From NCBI GenBank assembly GCA_946405805.1, contig CAMJIL010000016.1:1-46293 (forward strand): DNA of 46,293 bases, written 5' to 3'. Source of the DNA: an uncultured Prevotellaceae bacterium. GTDB taxonomy: Bacteria > Bacteroidota > Bacteroidia > Bacteroidales > Bacteroidaceae. A program made the position numbers and the translations under genes. Shown in pieces: positions 1 to 7,960 of this stretch (positions are counted from its first letter, which is position 1; each line of letters opens with the position of its first letter). The notes beneath the pieces were generated by a model. That model did no database searches and was not told the origin of the DNA. It worked only from the letters and a program-made list of their open reading frames with translations.

Positions 1-1397
1 TAAAGTCCAAACGCTCCGATGAGGAGTACTGTGAGCAGTATAGGCACAATGTACTTCAGCATGACAACATACATTGTCTTTCGTACGAACTTGTATCCAT
101 TCATACGTATCTCTCCAATAAGAAGGTTTGGCTTTATTATCCATCCAAACAGTAAGCAGGTCAGGATAGCAAGACCAGGCATCAGCAAATTGTTGGATAC
201 ATAGTCGAAGATATCAAGTATCTGTGCCTTTGCTCCATTAGGCAGTTCGTATTCGAAGTAGAAGACGTTATATCCCAGACAAACGATAATACTTGATATG
301 AGTGCTCCTCCCTGCATAATGCAGACAGCTTTTGTTCTGCTCCAGTGGAAGGCATCCATAACGCTTGATACACAAGCCTCCAGAATGCTCACAGCACTTG
401 TTGTGGCTGCAAAGAGCACAAGCAGGAAGAATGCTAATCCGATAATAGGTCCGACAGCACCGAGCGATTGGAATATCTTTGGAAGTGCTACGAAGATAAG
501 TCCAGGACCGGCACCCATACCTTCTGTTCCCATGAAGACATAGACAGCAGGGATTACCATTAAACCAGCAAGAAGGGCAATCGTCGTATCGCATATCTCG
601 ATGCGGTCAACAGCCTGTCCAAGGTTGACATCCTTCTTCATATATGAGCCATAAGCCACCATGATACCCATAGCAATACTCAGAGAGTAGAACAGCTGTG
701 CACAGGCATCCATAGTAATCTTTAGGAATTTGGTGACTGTGATGCCTTCAAAGTTTGGAATAAAGTAAACAGCAGCACCTTCTAAGCCTGTACGCGTTAC
801 TCCATTGGCATCTGTATGCTCCATGAAGAGTGAATAGATACAGATAAAGACAACCAATACCAACAGCAGAGGCATTACTATCTTTGAGAATTTCTCGATA
901 CCCTTTTCTACTCCGCTATACACCACGAAGAAACATGCTGCAGCAAAGAAGAACATATATCCTATCGGGGCCCATTGCTGTGTTATGAAACCAGTGAAGA
1001 AGGAATCCTCTACGGCTGCTTCACTTTCAAAGGTCAGGTACTGCATGAAGTATTTCAGCACCCATCCTCCGATGACGCAGTAATAAGGGTATATTATCGA
1101 TGGAATGATAAACGACAGGAAGCCGACGAAGGCCCATTTCTTGTTGAAGAACTTATAGGCTGTCAGCGGACCCTGTTGTGAGCGTCTGCCGATGGCAACT
1201 TCTGTGATAAGCAAGGTGAAACCAAAGGTGAGGGCAAGAATGATATATACCATCAGGAATACACCACCACCATTGCGGGCTGCAAGATATGGGAAACGCC
1301 AAATGTTACCCAAGCCTACAGCACTTCCTGCGGCAGCAAGCACAAATCCTAAGGAACCACTAAACGAGTTTCTGCTTTTTTTCTTGTGTTTTGACAT
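1..1397 (-). CDS. Sodium-dependent transporter, NSS/SNF family (3' end beyond the window)
   Basis: Reading the minus strand from ATG at 1397 gives about 465 residues that stay open to the window edge, so the C-terminus is missing. The N-terminus carries the neurotransmitter:sodium symporter signature: a polar start, then AAAGSAVGLGNIWRFPY in TM1, whose unwound Gly-rich part binds Na+ and substrate. Many hydrophobic helices follow, including IGMAYG-like and GPGLIF stretches typical of bacterial NSS proteins. The family imports amino acids or related amines with Na+ across the inner membrane; the substrate cannot be read from sequence. It is divergent from the acyltransferase gene and has its own -7 box at 1439-1446. 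The Na+ gradient could come from the NQR pump encoded at 8-13.6 kb (inference). Confidence 0.93.
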   Translation of the reverse strand, partial: MSKHKKKSRNSFSGSLGFVLAAAGSAVGLGNIWRFPYLAARNGGGVFLMVYIILALTFGFTLLITEVAIGRRSQQGPLTAYKFFNKKWAFVGFLSFIIPSIIYPYYCVIGGWVLKYFMQYLTFESEAAVEDSFFTGFITQQWAPIGYMFFFAAACFFVVYSGVEKGIEKFSKIVMPLLLVLVVFICIYSLFMEHTDANGVTRTGLEGAAVYFIPNFEGITVTKFLKITMDACAQLFYSLSIAMGIMVAYGSYMKKDVNLGQAVDRIEICDTTIALLAGLMVIPAVYVFMGTEGMGAGPGLIFVALPKIFQSLGAVGPIIGLAFFLLVLFAATTSAVSILEACVSSVMDAFHWSRTKAVCIMQGGALISSIIVCLGYNVFYFEYELPNGAKAQILDIFDYVSNNLLMPGLAILTCLLFGWIIKPNLLIGEIRMNGYKFVRKTMYVVMLKYIVPILLTVLLIGAFGL

Positions 1398-1438
1398 TAT
1401 TACTATATGTTTTTTAAAGATTTAGTTGTTTTGGGTGG

Positions 1439-1446
1439 CAAAATTA
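1439..1446 (-). promoter_or_regulatory. Bacteroidetes -7 box for the NSS transporter
   Basis: The minus strand reads TAATTTTG, a match to TAnnTTTG, preceded by a T-run ending in TTTG and followed by C. It lies about 42 bases upstream of the ATG at 1397. No clear -33 TTTG was found. Confidence 0.6.
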
Positions 1447-1489
1447 CAAAAAAAATATTCAATATTTCTTTTTTTCCGAAAAAACATTG

Positions 1490-1497
1490 TATTTTTG
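1490..1497 (+). promoter_or_regulatory. Bacteroidetes -7 box for the acyltransferase
   Basis: TATTTTTG matches TAnnTTTG and is followed by C. Transcription would begin near 1503, leaving a leader of only about a dozen bases before the ATG at 1517. This argues against the in-frame TTG start at 1487, which lies upstream of the expected transcript start. Confidence 0.55.
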
Positions 1498-1516
1498 CAG
1501 AAAATTATCGAGAAAA

Positions 1517-2698
1517 ATGGCATACAATCTAGATTTTGATGAAATCCGCCCCTATAATGAGGAAGAAATGCCTGTTGTCTTCAAAGAACTTCTTGCAGAC
1601 AGACAGTTTAATCTCCTTATGAAGGGCTTCACTCCTTGGTTGCCGAAGAGTGTGCGGAATTTCCTTCTTCGTCTGCTCTTCAGTGGTGTCAAGACGGCAC
1701 AGGACTTCCAGATACGCTTTATGAAGCCTGTTGTGAAGTTGTGTATTGCACGTTGCACCAAAGGGGCTACCTTCTCTTACCCTAAGGATATGGTGAAGCA
1801 AAAGCGTTACCTCTTTGTCTCCAACCATCGCGATATAGTCCTCGATTCCGCATTCCTTGATTTGATGCTCCATGATAACGGTTTCGAGCGTACCTGCGAG
1901 ATAGGCATTGGCGACAACCTCCTTATATATCCTTGGATAAAGAAGCTGGTTCGTATGAACAAATGCTTTACTGTCCGTCGAGGCCTTACTGCCCATGAAA
2001 TGATGCGTTCTTCACACCTTATGAGTGAGTATATCCACTATGCCGTCAATGAGAAAGGTGAGAATATATGGATAGCGCAGCGAGAGGGTAGGGCAAAAGA
2101 TTCTGATGACCGCACTCAGGATAGCGTCCTGAAGATGTTTGCTATGGGAGTAGAAGAGGGCACTTCGTTGACAGATGCCCTGAAAGACCTGCATATCGCA
2201 CCTCTCACCATCAGCTACGAATATGACCCCTGCGATTACCTGAAAGCAGAGGAATTCCAGTTTAAGCGCGATGTCCCTGGATGGAAAAAGAGCAAGCAGG
2301 ATGACCTCGATAACATGAAGACAGGCATCATGGGATTCAAGGGTAGGGTACACTACGAATTGTCTCCATGTATAGACGAATGGCTCGATGAAATGGGCAA
2401 AAAAGACATTCCTCGCAAAGAAATGTTCCATAAAATCGCCCAGCATATTGATGCCGAGATACACTCCCGATACAGACTTTATCCATGCAACTGGATAGCA
2501 AAAGATGAGCTCGATGGTACCAACAACAGCGATAAATACACATCTGCTGACAAGCAAACCTTTGAGAAATACCTGAACAAACAGATAGCAAAAGTAAAAG
2601 TTCCAAATCCTGATTATGATTTCTTGCGTGAGAAGATACTCACTATGTACGCTAATCCTTGTCGTAACTGGCTTGCTGCTACAGGCATGCAAAAGTGA
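1517..2698 (+). CDS. Glycerophospholipid-type acyltransferase (PlsB/PlsC superfamily)
   Basis: 393 residues from ATG 1517. The start was chosen over an upstream TTG because the promoter box overlaps that codon. The protein resembles glycerol-phosphate acyltransferases: SNHRDIVLD near residue 105 stands for the catalytic His-Asp block, FTVRR for block II, and AQREGRAKDSDDRTQDS for the phosphate-binding block III. The spacing of the first block is HX5D rather than the usual HX4D. The enzyme likely transfers a fatty acyl group onto a glycerol-phosphate or similar acceptor at the inner membrane; the acceptor is not known. Its last 27 codons overlap, in another frame, the signal peptide of the following lipoprotein gene. 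Confidence 0.85.
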   Translation: MAYNLDFDEIRPYNEEEMPVVFKELLADRQFNLLMKGFTPWLPKSVRNFLLRLLFSGVKTAQDFQIRFMKPVVKLCIARCTKGATFSYPKDMVKQKRYLFVSNHRDIVLDSAFLDLMLHDNGFERTCEIGIGDNLLIYPWIKKLVRMNKCFTVRRGLTAHEMMRSSHLMSEYIHYAVNEKGENIWIAQREGRAKDSDDRTQDSVLKMFAMGVEEGTSLTDALKDLHIAPLTISYEYDPCDYLKAEEFQFKRDVPGWKKSKQDDLDNMKTGIMGFKGRVHYELSPCIDEWLDEMGKKDIPRKEMFHKIAQHIDAEIHSRYRLYPCNWIAKDELDGTNNSDKYTSADKQTFEKYLNKQIAKVKVPNPDYDFLREKILTMYANPCRNWLAATGMQK

Positions 2699-3089
2699 GC
2701 CTTACGATACAGGTGACGGAAGCCTGTCATACATGAAGGCCGAGATGTGCGACATCTATGCCAGCAACAGCTATGTCACAAAGATAGTGACAGACGCAGA
2801 TGTGGAACTTCCCTTCACTCAGGGGCTGCGATTAAATGTTGTTAGCGCTGCAGATACTATAGTAAGATGCATGCTATATTATAATGAGATACCCACAGAA
2901 CCTATTTCCATACAGTCATCTGTAGAGGTAAAGGTAATAGACGCAGCAGACACCCTAAAGTTCAACAGAGCCTACATCCTAAGCCGCTGGGAATCGCGAA
3001 ACAAGAAATACATAAACTTCCAGATAGAGGAAAGACAAGGCGTTGACTCCCTCTACTCCGAGAAAAAATATTATTCAGTAGTAAAGTAA
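2616..3089 (+). CDS. Small lipoprotein, possibly NigD-like, overlapping the upstream gene
   Basis: 157 residues. The N-terminus has an Arg pair, a hydrophobic stretch and the lipobox LLQAC with Cys25, so the mature protein should be lipid-anchored in the envelope. The rest is beta-rich without a motif I can name; length and layout recall NigD-like Bacteroidales lipoproteins, which is a weak guess. The ATG at 2616 lies 83 bases inside the acyltransferase gene in another frame. Because Cys25 is at 2688-2690, any start that keeps the signal peptide must lie in the overlap. Translational coupling is likely. Confidence 0.75.
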   Translation: MISCVRRYSLCTLILVVTGLLLQACKSEPYDTGDGSLSYMKAEMCDIYASNSYVTKIVTDADVELPFTQGLRLNVVSAADTIVRCMLYYNEIPTEPISIQSSVEVKVIDAADTLKFNRAYILSRWESRNKKYINFQIEERQGVDSLYSEKKYYSVVK

Positions 3090-3090
3090 T

Positions 3091-3215
3091 CTTGAATCTT
3101 GAAACCTGAAACGTGAAACGTGAAACCTGAAACCTGAAACGTGAAACTCTTAAACCCTTAACCTTTAACCTTTAACCTTTAACCGTTAATCCTTAACCTT
3201 TAACCTTTAACCGTT
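3091..3215. repeat. Degenerate tandem repeats, GAAACNT and CCTTTAA families
   Basis: Two adjoining arrays fill the gap before the permease gene. About 55 bases repeat GAAACCT/GAAACGT, and about 65 bases repeat CCTTTAA with CCGTTAA variants. Units are imperfect. No TAnnTTTG promoter is visible in the gap. Confidence 0.85.
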
Positions 3216-3221
3216 ATAACA

Positions 3222-4529
3222 ATGTTACAGAAACTTTTTGGATTCGATCCGTCAACAATGACGATGCGTAAGGAAGTAATCGGTGGTATCACCACATTCC
3301 TTACTATGGCCTACATTCTCGCAGTAAACCCAACCATCCTCTCTGCTGCAGGCATGGATGCAGGTGCCATATTCACTACCACCTGCCTATCGGCAGTTAT
3401 TGCCACTTTTGTAATGGCTATATATGCCAAGCTGCCATTCGCTTTGGCTCCAGGTATGGGCCTGAATGCCTTCTTTGCGTTTACTGTTGTGCTCACTATG
3501 GGATATACCTGGCAGTTTGCGTTGACAGCAGTGCTGATAGAAGGTATCATCTTCATTCTCCTCACCATTACTGGTATGCGAAAGCATATTGTCAATGCCA
3601 TTCCTCTTGTGCTACGTCGTGCCATCAGTCCTGGTATCGGATTGTTTATAGCCTTTGTAGGTCTCAAGGGCGCAGGTATCGTCACCTCGTCAGATTCCAC
3701 CTTTATCACTCTCGGCAATTTGCATGACGCAGGTGTACTGCTGAGTATATTTGGCATTTTGTTGACTGCAGCCTTGCTGGTCAGAAATGTTACAGGAGCC
3801 CTGCTCATAGGTATTCTCGTCACTACCGCCATTGGCATACCTCTTGGCATCACAAACTTTACAGGCATCATTTCTGCACCTCCATCCATAGAGCCAATCT
3901 TCTGGAAGTTTGAGTTCCATAACGTCTTTACTGTCGATATGATAATCGTTGTGCTGACCTTCCTGTTCATCGATATGTTCGATACCATCGGCACCCTCAT
4001 AGGTGTTTCCAATCGTGCAGGTATGGTAGATGAGAATGATAATGTGAAGAATATCAATCAAGCCTTCATGGCCGATGCTATCGGTACTACAGTGGGCTCT
4101 ATGCTCGGAACCTCAACAGTTACTGTCTATGTAGAGAGTGCCTCAGGTGTTAATGTGGGTGGTCGTTCTGGTCTTACGAGCTTTATAACAGCCCTCTGCT
4201 TTGCAGCAGCCCTGCTCTTTGCACCATTGTTCCTTGCTATTCCGGCACAAGCAACAGCTTCAGCCTTGATACTCGTAGGTGTAATGATGATGTACGAAGT
4301 ACGTAAGGTCGATTTCTCCGACTATGTAACAGGCATCCCATGCTTTGTCTGTATCGTCTTAATGCCACTCACCTACAGCATCTCCGACGGCATCCTCATG
4401 GGAGTCATCTCCTATGTGCTCATCCACCTCTGCTCAGGAAGATTAAAAGACAAAGACGAACGCAACAACATGAACTGGGCCACCATCCTTCTGGCAGCCC
4501 TCTTCATCTGTAAGTACGCCTTCCTGTAA
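3222..4529 (+). CDS. NCS2-family purine permease, AzgA-like
   Basis: 435 residues with about 12-14 membrane helices. TFLTMAYILAVNP near residue 27, ALAPGMGLNAFFAF near 70 and DTIGTLIGVSNRAGM near 255 are hallmarks of the AzgA branch of nucleobase-cation symporters, which take up adenine, guanine or hypoxanthine with protons at the inner membrane. Which purine is carried is not readable. The gene follows a repeat-filled gap after the lipoprotein gene and ends just before a strong hairpin at 4580-4606. The start codon ATG at 3222 agrees with the family N-terminus, a short cytoplasmic helix before TM1. Confidence 0.9.
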   Translation: MLQKLFGFDPSTMTMRKEVIGGITTFLTMAYILAVNPTILSAAGMDAGAIFTTTCLSAVIATFVMAIYAKLPFALAPGMGLNAFFAFTVVLTMGYTWQFALTAVLIEGIIFILLTITGMRKHIVNAIPLVLRRAISPGIGLFIAFVGLKGAGIVTSSDSTFITLGNLHDAGVLLSIFGILLTAALLVRNVTGALLIGILVTTAIGIPLGITNFTGIISAPPSIEPIFWKFEFHNVFTVDMIIVVLTFLFIDMFDTIGTLIGVSNRAGMVDENDNVKNINQAFMADAIGTTVGSMLGTSTVTVYVESASGVNVGGRSGLTSFITALCFAAALLFAPLFLAIPAQATASALILVGVMMMYEVRKVDFSDYVTGIPCFVCIVLMPLTYSISDGILMGVISYVLIHLCSGRLKDKDERNNMNWATILLAALFICKYAFL

Positions 4530-4538
4530 GGAGGCCTG

Positions 4539-4569
4539 TAAGGTCAAGGGTTCAAGGTCTAAGGTCTTA
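4539..4569. repeat. Short degenerate repeat, AAGGTCT family
   Basis: Imperfect copies of AAGGTCAAGG and CAAGGTCTAAGGTCT lie between the permease stop codon and the terminator. The reverse complement of this unit (AGACCTT) recurs at 39336-39352. Confidence 0.6.
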
Positions 4570-4579
4570 TATACTCATA

Positions 4580-4606
4580 AGGGGATGCACCAATTGTGCA
4601 TCCCCT
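4580..4606. terminator. Bidirectional intrinsic terminator
   Basis: An 11-bp perfect stem, AGGGGATGCAC pairing with GTGCATCCCCT, has a 5-base loop. It sits between two converging genes, the permease and the flippase-like gene, and can serve both. The T-tract is short on each side. Confidence 0.8.
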
Positions 4607-4621
4607 ATTTGTTATCTCTCT

Positions 4622-5677
4622 TTACTTAAGTCTCATGAGGGCGAGGCCGATGGCTATCCAGATTATCTCTCTTACGCGGCAGATGATGCTGACAAAGATG
4701 CCAAGGGCGGCTGACAGGCCGAGGGCGGCGATAGAGAGTACAAAACCGCCTTCCTGAACACCAAGCTGCATGGGGAGAAAGCCGATGAGATTGGCGAAAA
4801 GTGTTGTGAAGGCTAATATCAGGATAGAGTGGAGGAAGGTGAGCAGTATGCCGCTGAAACCGCCTCCGCAGTCGATGCCGAACAGCAGGAGCATGAAGAG
4901 TATCTCTGTTGCCTGAACTATGCGTGAGAGATATTCCAGAAACAGGCTATTGTAAAAGGCTTTCTTGTCCTGACTGAAGAGGGCTGCTATCTGGGTGTCA
5001 ACATTGTGCAAAGCTTCCTCGTGATTAGTGTAAAAGCGTGTGCTCCAGTTTTTCAGGCCCGGAATATGGCCTATCCACCTTATTACATTAACAACAAGGC
5101 CGTTGCGATAGCCCTTGGAGAAGAGATAGAAGGCTATGAGGCAGAAGACAATGATGATGCCCATAGTGATGCCGATGGCTGGAGTCATAGGAACATCTCC
5201 TATGGCAGCAAGGGCGAAATAGAGGAATACAGAGGTGAACCACAGCCAGAAATGGGCAAAGATATGCATCATGGCATAGAGGATGACGGACGATGAAGCA
5301 TGTTGCTTCGAGATGTCCCGAGAGAGCTCCATAATACGATAGGGCTCGCCACCAAGTCCTCCGACAGGAGTGGCGTAGTTGAGGGCATAGCCTGTTACGG
5401 TTAGGCGAAAAATGCGCCAGAAGCCTGGCAGCTTCTCATATTTCTCGATATCATCGGCACTTCGCATCACTCCACGCATCACTTCACGCCACGCAAGGCC
5501 GTTGATGCCATATATTATAATCCAAACGCCAAGGATGGGGATGAGCCAATAACCAGCATGACGCAGATGCTCCCACAGCTCGATGAAACTGACATCAAAT
5601 GTCAGCATCATCACTACCACAGCAACGACGCCAATGATAAAAAAGAGGTCATTTAATCGCTTCTTTGTCCAAGTCAT
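4622..5677 (-). CDS. Lysylphosphatidylglycerol synthase TM-region/flippase-like membrane protein
   Basis: 351 residues from ATG 5677, which overlaps the upstream stop as ATGA. A longer frame to 5845 runs inside the neighbouring gene and is rejected. The protein has about eight hydrophobic helices, with the family features NYATPVGGLGGEPYRI near residue 115 and LPMQLGVQEGGFV near 310. These match the LPG_synthase_TM (UPF0104/AglD-like) family, whose membrane domain flips lipids. No lysyltransferase domain is present. Coupling to a CDP-alcohol phosphatidyltransferase suggests that it moves the lipid that enzyme makes (inference). Confidence 0.85.
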   Translation of the reverse strand: MTWTKKRLNDLFFIIGVVAVVVMMLTFDVSFIELWEHLRHAGYWLIPILGVWIIIYGINGLAWREVMRGVMRSADDIEKYEKLPGFWRIFRLTVTGYALNYATPVGGLGGEPYRIMELSRDISKQHASSSVILYAMMHIFAHFWLWFTSVFLYFALAAIGDVPMTPAIGITMGIIIVFCLIAFYLFSKGYRNGLVVNVIRWIGHIPGLKNWSTRFYTNHEEALHNVDTQIAALFSQDKKAFYNSLFLEYLSRIVQATEILFMLLLFGIDCGGGFSGILLTFLHSILILAFTTLFANLIGFLPMQLGVQEGGFVLSIAALGLSAALGIFVSIICRVREIIWIAIGLALMRLK

Positions 5678-6663
5678 AGTTTTGCTGCTAAACGTTTGCT
5701 GAAGGCTTCGTGGCGATGCTGCACATATGCTGTCAGGAGGCCCATACATACTATCTCCCATACAAAGTTGAGGGCTGGCACATCGAGCAGACAGAACATA
5801 AAGAAGAAGGCCGCACGGAAGTTGAAGGTGAGGAGTCCGTTCCACTTTATCAGGGCAAGGGACTCATCGTGGAATTCCTCACGGATTGCGTTCGGAATCT
5901 TACCTATGCCACCATATTTCTGCGTTGCCAAAGCTACGAAGTTCTGGAATTCCGGAGTGGCTTTCTCTTGCTTTACAGTATAGTCGATGTATGACTTCTG
6001 GAAGGCTATCTCTGCCCAAGAAGCCTTCTTGTCCTGCAACTCTTTGAGTTTCTGACGCTGTATGTCGGAATGGTCGAGCTCACTACCTTCTTCACCTTTC
6101 AGGAAGAGTAGGTGTACCTGTATGTAGTAGTCGGCCACTCGCTGCTGACCACCCATACCTTGGAAACCAGAGATGAAGGAGAGTATCAGGACAATGCCTG
6201 TGGCAATGAGGGTGTTCTGCTCATTGTTCTCTATTCCCAAGAAAGAAAACTCTATGTCATGATGCAGGTAAAATCTGTAAACGATGCACAGATAAATGGG
6301 GATAAACCACACAAAACCGGCCATTCCATCGAGAATTCTGCCTATAGGACTCTTCTTTCCTGTAAGGCGTGCCAGCTGGCCGTCAACACAATCGAAGATG
6401 TCGGCCCACATCAGCAGAATGACACCAATGAGGTTTATCAGCAGACCTGTTGTGCCATTATAGTAAAAAGAGGTCTGAGCAAAGAAGTAGGCACTTATAA
6501 CACCAATAATCATCGACCAGATGGTGACGGTATTGGGATGAATATCAAATACTGCAAACAGGCGAGCTATCTGATAACACAAGGGACGAATGACATGAAG
6601 ATCGAGCCAGTCTTCCGTCTCTATTGACTTGAGGGAGGCTTGGTAGCCTTGTTTTTGTTCCAT
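5674..6663 (-). CDS. CDP-alcohol phosphatidyltransferase family protein with altered motif
   Basis: 329 residues. Membrane helices surround the family motif at residues 91-116: D91, D94-G95, A98-R99, G108 and D112 are present with correct spacing, but the last Asp of DX2DGX2ARX8GX3DX3D is Gly116. A soluble stretch of about 110 residues (roughly 150-270) interrupts the membrane part. The family moves a phospho-alcohol between CDP and a lipid or alcohol in the inner membrane; the substrate here is unknown. Involvement in inositol or other unusual Bacteroidales head groups is only a guess. It is the first gene of a two-gene operon with the flippase-like gene, overlapping it by 4 bases. Confidence 0.85.
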   Translation of the reverse strand: MEQKQGYQASLKSIETEDWLDLHVIRPLCYQIARLFAVFDIHPNTVTIWSMIIGVISAYFFAQTSFYYNGTTGLLINLIGVILLMWADIFDCVDGQLARLTGKKSPIGRILDGMAGFVWFIPIYLCIVYRFYLHHDIEFSFLGIENNEQNTLIATGIVLILSFISGFQGMGGQQRVADYYIQVHLLFLKGEEGSELDHSDIQRQKLKELQDKKASWAEIAFQKSYIDYTVKQEKATPEFQNFVALATQKYGGIGKIPNAIREEFHDESLALIKWNGLLTFNFRAAFFFMFCLLDVPALNFVWEIVCMGLLTAYVQHRHEAFSKRLAAKL

Positions 6664-6671
6664 ACGGGGTG

Positions 6672-6679
6672 CAAAGGTA
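6672..6679 (-). promoter_or_regulatory. -7 box very close to the CDP-alcohol phosphatidyltransferase start
   Basis: The minus strand reads TACCTTTG followed by C. Only 8 bases separate it from the ATG at 6663, so the mRNA would be leaderless or nearly so. Confidence 0.55.
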
Positions 6680-6687
6680 GGAAAAAT

Positions 6688-6718
6688 AATTAAGAATTAG
6701 GAATTAGGAATTAAGAAA
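6688..6718. repeat. Degenerate repeat, GGAATTA/AAGAATTA family
   Basis: About four imperfect copies of AATTAGG or AATTAAG lie upstream of the minus-strand promoter, between two divergent genes. Confidence 0.7.
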
Positions 6719-6806
6719 ATCGTGTTTTTGTATCGAAATGATACTAAAATAACATAAAAACGATAAAAACTTTATGTTTTTAGCTCGTAATTTAATAATT
6801 TTTTTG

Positions 6807-6814
6807 TAATTTTG
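6807..6814 (+). promoter_or_regulatory. -7 box for the aminotransferase (and probably nqr)
   Basis: TAATTTTG follows a T-run ending in TTTG and is followed by CGC. It lies 30 bases upstream of the ATG at 6845. No second such box appears before nqrA. Confidence 0.6.
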
Positions 6815-6844
6815 CGCCCAAATGTGTAAAATTAGAATAATAGC

Positions 6845-7882
6845 ATGAATTTTCTTGACAGAAACGAATTTAATTTCTCACCTTCTCAGAAGGTCCTGGA
6901 TGCGATAAAGAATTTCGATCCAATGCAGTTGTGTTTCTATACCCGCATTTATGACGAGGGTAAGAAGAGCATTTTCTCTGTACGTCTCAGCGAGATATAT
7001 GGTGTGCCAGAAGAGCAGGTGCTGCTTGGCTATGGCGGTGAGGATATCCTGAAGAATGCTGTTCACTACTATCTCTCTACTGGTGGTAACAACACCATCA
7101 TGATACCAGAGTTCTCTTGGTGGTACTATAACCGCATTGCTGGTGAGTGTGGCGGTACTTTCGAGATGTATCCTCTTTATGAGCGCGAGGACACCTTTGC
7201 TTATGATGTTGATGAGCTTATCGCTTTGACCAACAAGATACATCCTCGTATGTTGCTCCTGGCATCTCCTAACAACCCAACAGGAAACTGCCTGAGCCCA
7301 GAGGAGATAGGTAAGATAATGGAGAATATTCCTAATGACACAATGGTTCTCGTGGACGAGGCTTATGCGTCATTCATCACAAAGGATACTGCATATATCG
7401 CTCCGTTGGTAAACAAATATCAGAACCTCATAATCTCTCGCACCTTGAGTAAGTTCTATGGCTTGCCAGGCTTGCGTATGGGATTCGGTTTCATGGGCAA
7501 AGGACATGAGGGCTTCCTCAACTATGCCAACAAATACCTCGGCTACAACCGCTTCTCTGAGGCTGTCGCTATGGCTGCAATAGACAGCGATGACCACTAT
7601 CGTAAGGTGGCAGAGGATATGGAATGGGACAGACAGCTGTTCAAGAAGGAACTGGGTGATATTCCTGGCTTCAAGGTGTTCAAGAGTGTTGCCAACTTTA
7701 TCCTGGTAAGATATCCTGTAGCTATCAAGGAGCGTCTGCAGAAGGCTATGGCTGAGCAGGACTACAAGATTAAGTTCATGGGCGACAAGGGCTTGGAGGA
7801 CTGCCTGCGTATCACTCTGGGCCGTCGTGAGCAGATACAGGTTGTGGTTGACACAATCAAGAAAATTGCGCTCGGCAATTGA
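6845..7882 (+). CDS. PLP-dependent aminotransferase, HisC-like
   Basis: 345 residues, fold-type I class I/II aminotransferase. SPNNPTG at 141-147, VDEAYASF near 170, the Schiff-base lysine K203 in SRTLSKFYG, and R211 in LRMGF are all visible. The N-terminal LDRNEFNFSPS resembles the LDxNENPxGPS motif of histidinol-phosphate aminotransferases, but NENP has changed. The likely reaction is transamination of histidinol phosphate or a related phosphorylated substrate with glutamate. No other his gene is nearby, so a different substrate is possible. The gene has its own promoter and is followed by a repeat array and nqrA without a terminator. Confidence 0.8.
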   Translation: MNFLDRNEFNFSPSQKVLDAIKNFDPMQLCFYTRIYDEGKKSIFSVRLSEIYGVPEEQVLLGYGGEDILKNAVHYYLSTGGNNTIMIPEFSWWYYNRIAGECGGTFEMYPLYEREDTFAYDVDELIALTNKIHPRMLLLASPNNPTGNCLSPEEIGKIMENIPNDTMVLVDEAYASFITKDTAYIAPLVNKYQNLIISRTLSKFYGLPGLRMGFGFMGKGHEGFLNYANKYLGYNRFSEAVAMAAIDSDDHYRKVAEDMEWDRQLFKKELGDIPGFKVFKSVANFILVRYPVAIKERLQKAMAEQDYKIKFMGDKGLEDCLRITLGRREQIQVVVDTIKKIALGN

Positions 7883-7951
7883 TAATTGATAATTGACAAT
7901 TGATAATTGACAGTTGATAGTTGACAATTGATAATTGAGAATTGATAATTA
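7877..7951. repeat. Degenerate tandem repeat, AATTGATAATTGACA family
   Basis: Imperfect copies of TTGATAA, TTGACAA and TTGATAG run from the last codons of the aminotransferase to just before nqrA, about 75 bases. The aminotransferase stop codon TGA is supplied by the first unit. Confidence 0.85.
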
Positions 7952-7960
7952 TAAAGTTTT

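Noticed and set aside
1487..1516. Upstream TTG start adding 10 residues to the acyltransferase
   Set aside because: The codon overlaps the region just before the -7 box and so lies upstream of the expected transcript start.
2012..2692. 226-residue minus-strand reading frame
   Set aside because: It is antisense to the acyltransferase gene, has no recognisable motif, and the plus-strand protein is a clear family member.
3311..4057. 248-residue minus-strand reading frame
   Set aside because: Shadow of the purine permease gene; rich in Met/Pro/Thr as expected from antisense of membrane-helix codons.
5678..5845. N-terminal extension of the flippase-like protein
   Set aside because: It lies entirely within the preceding coding region in another frame, while ATG 5677 gives the usual 4-base overlap and family N-terminus.
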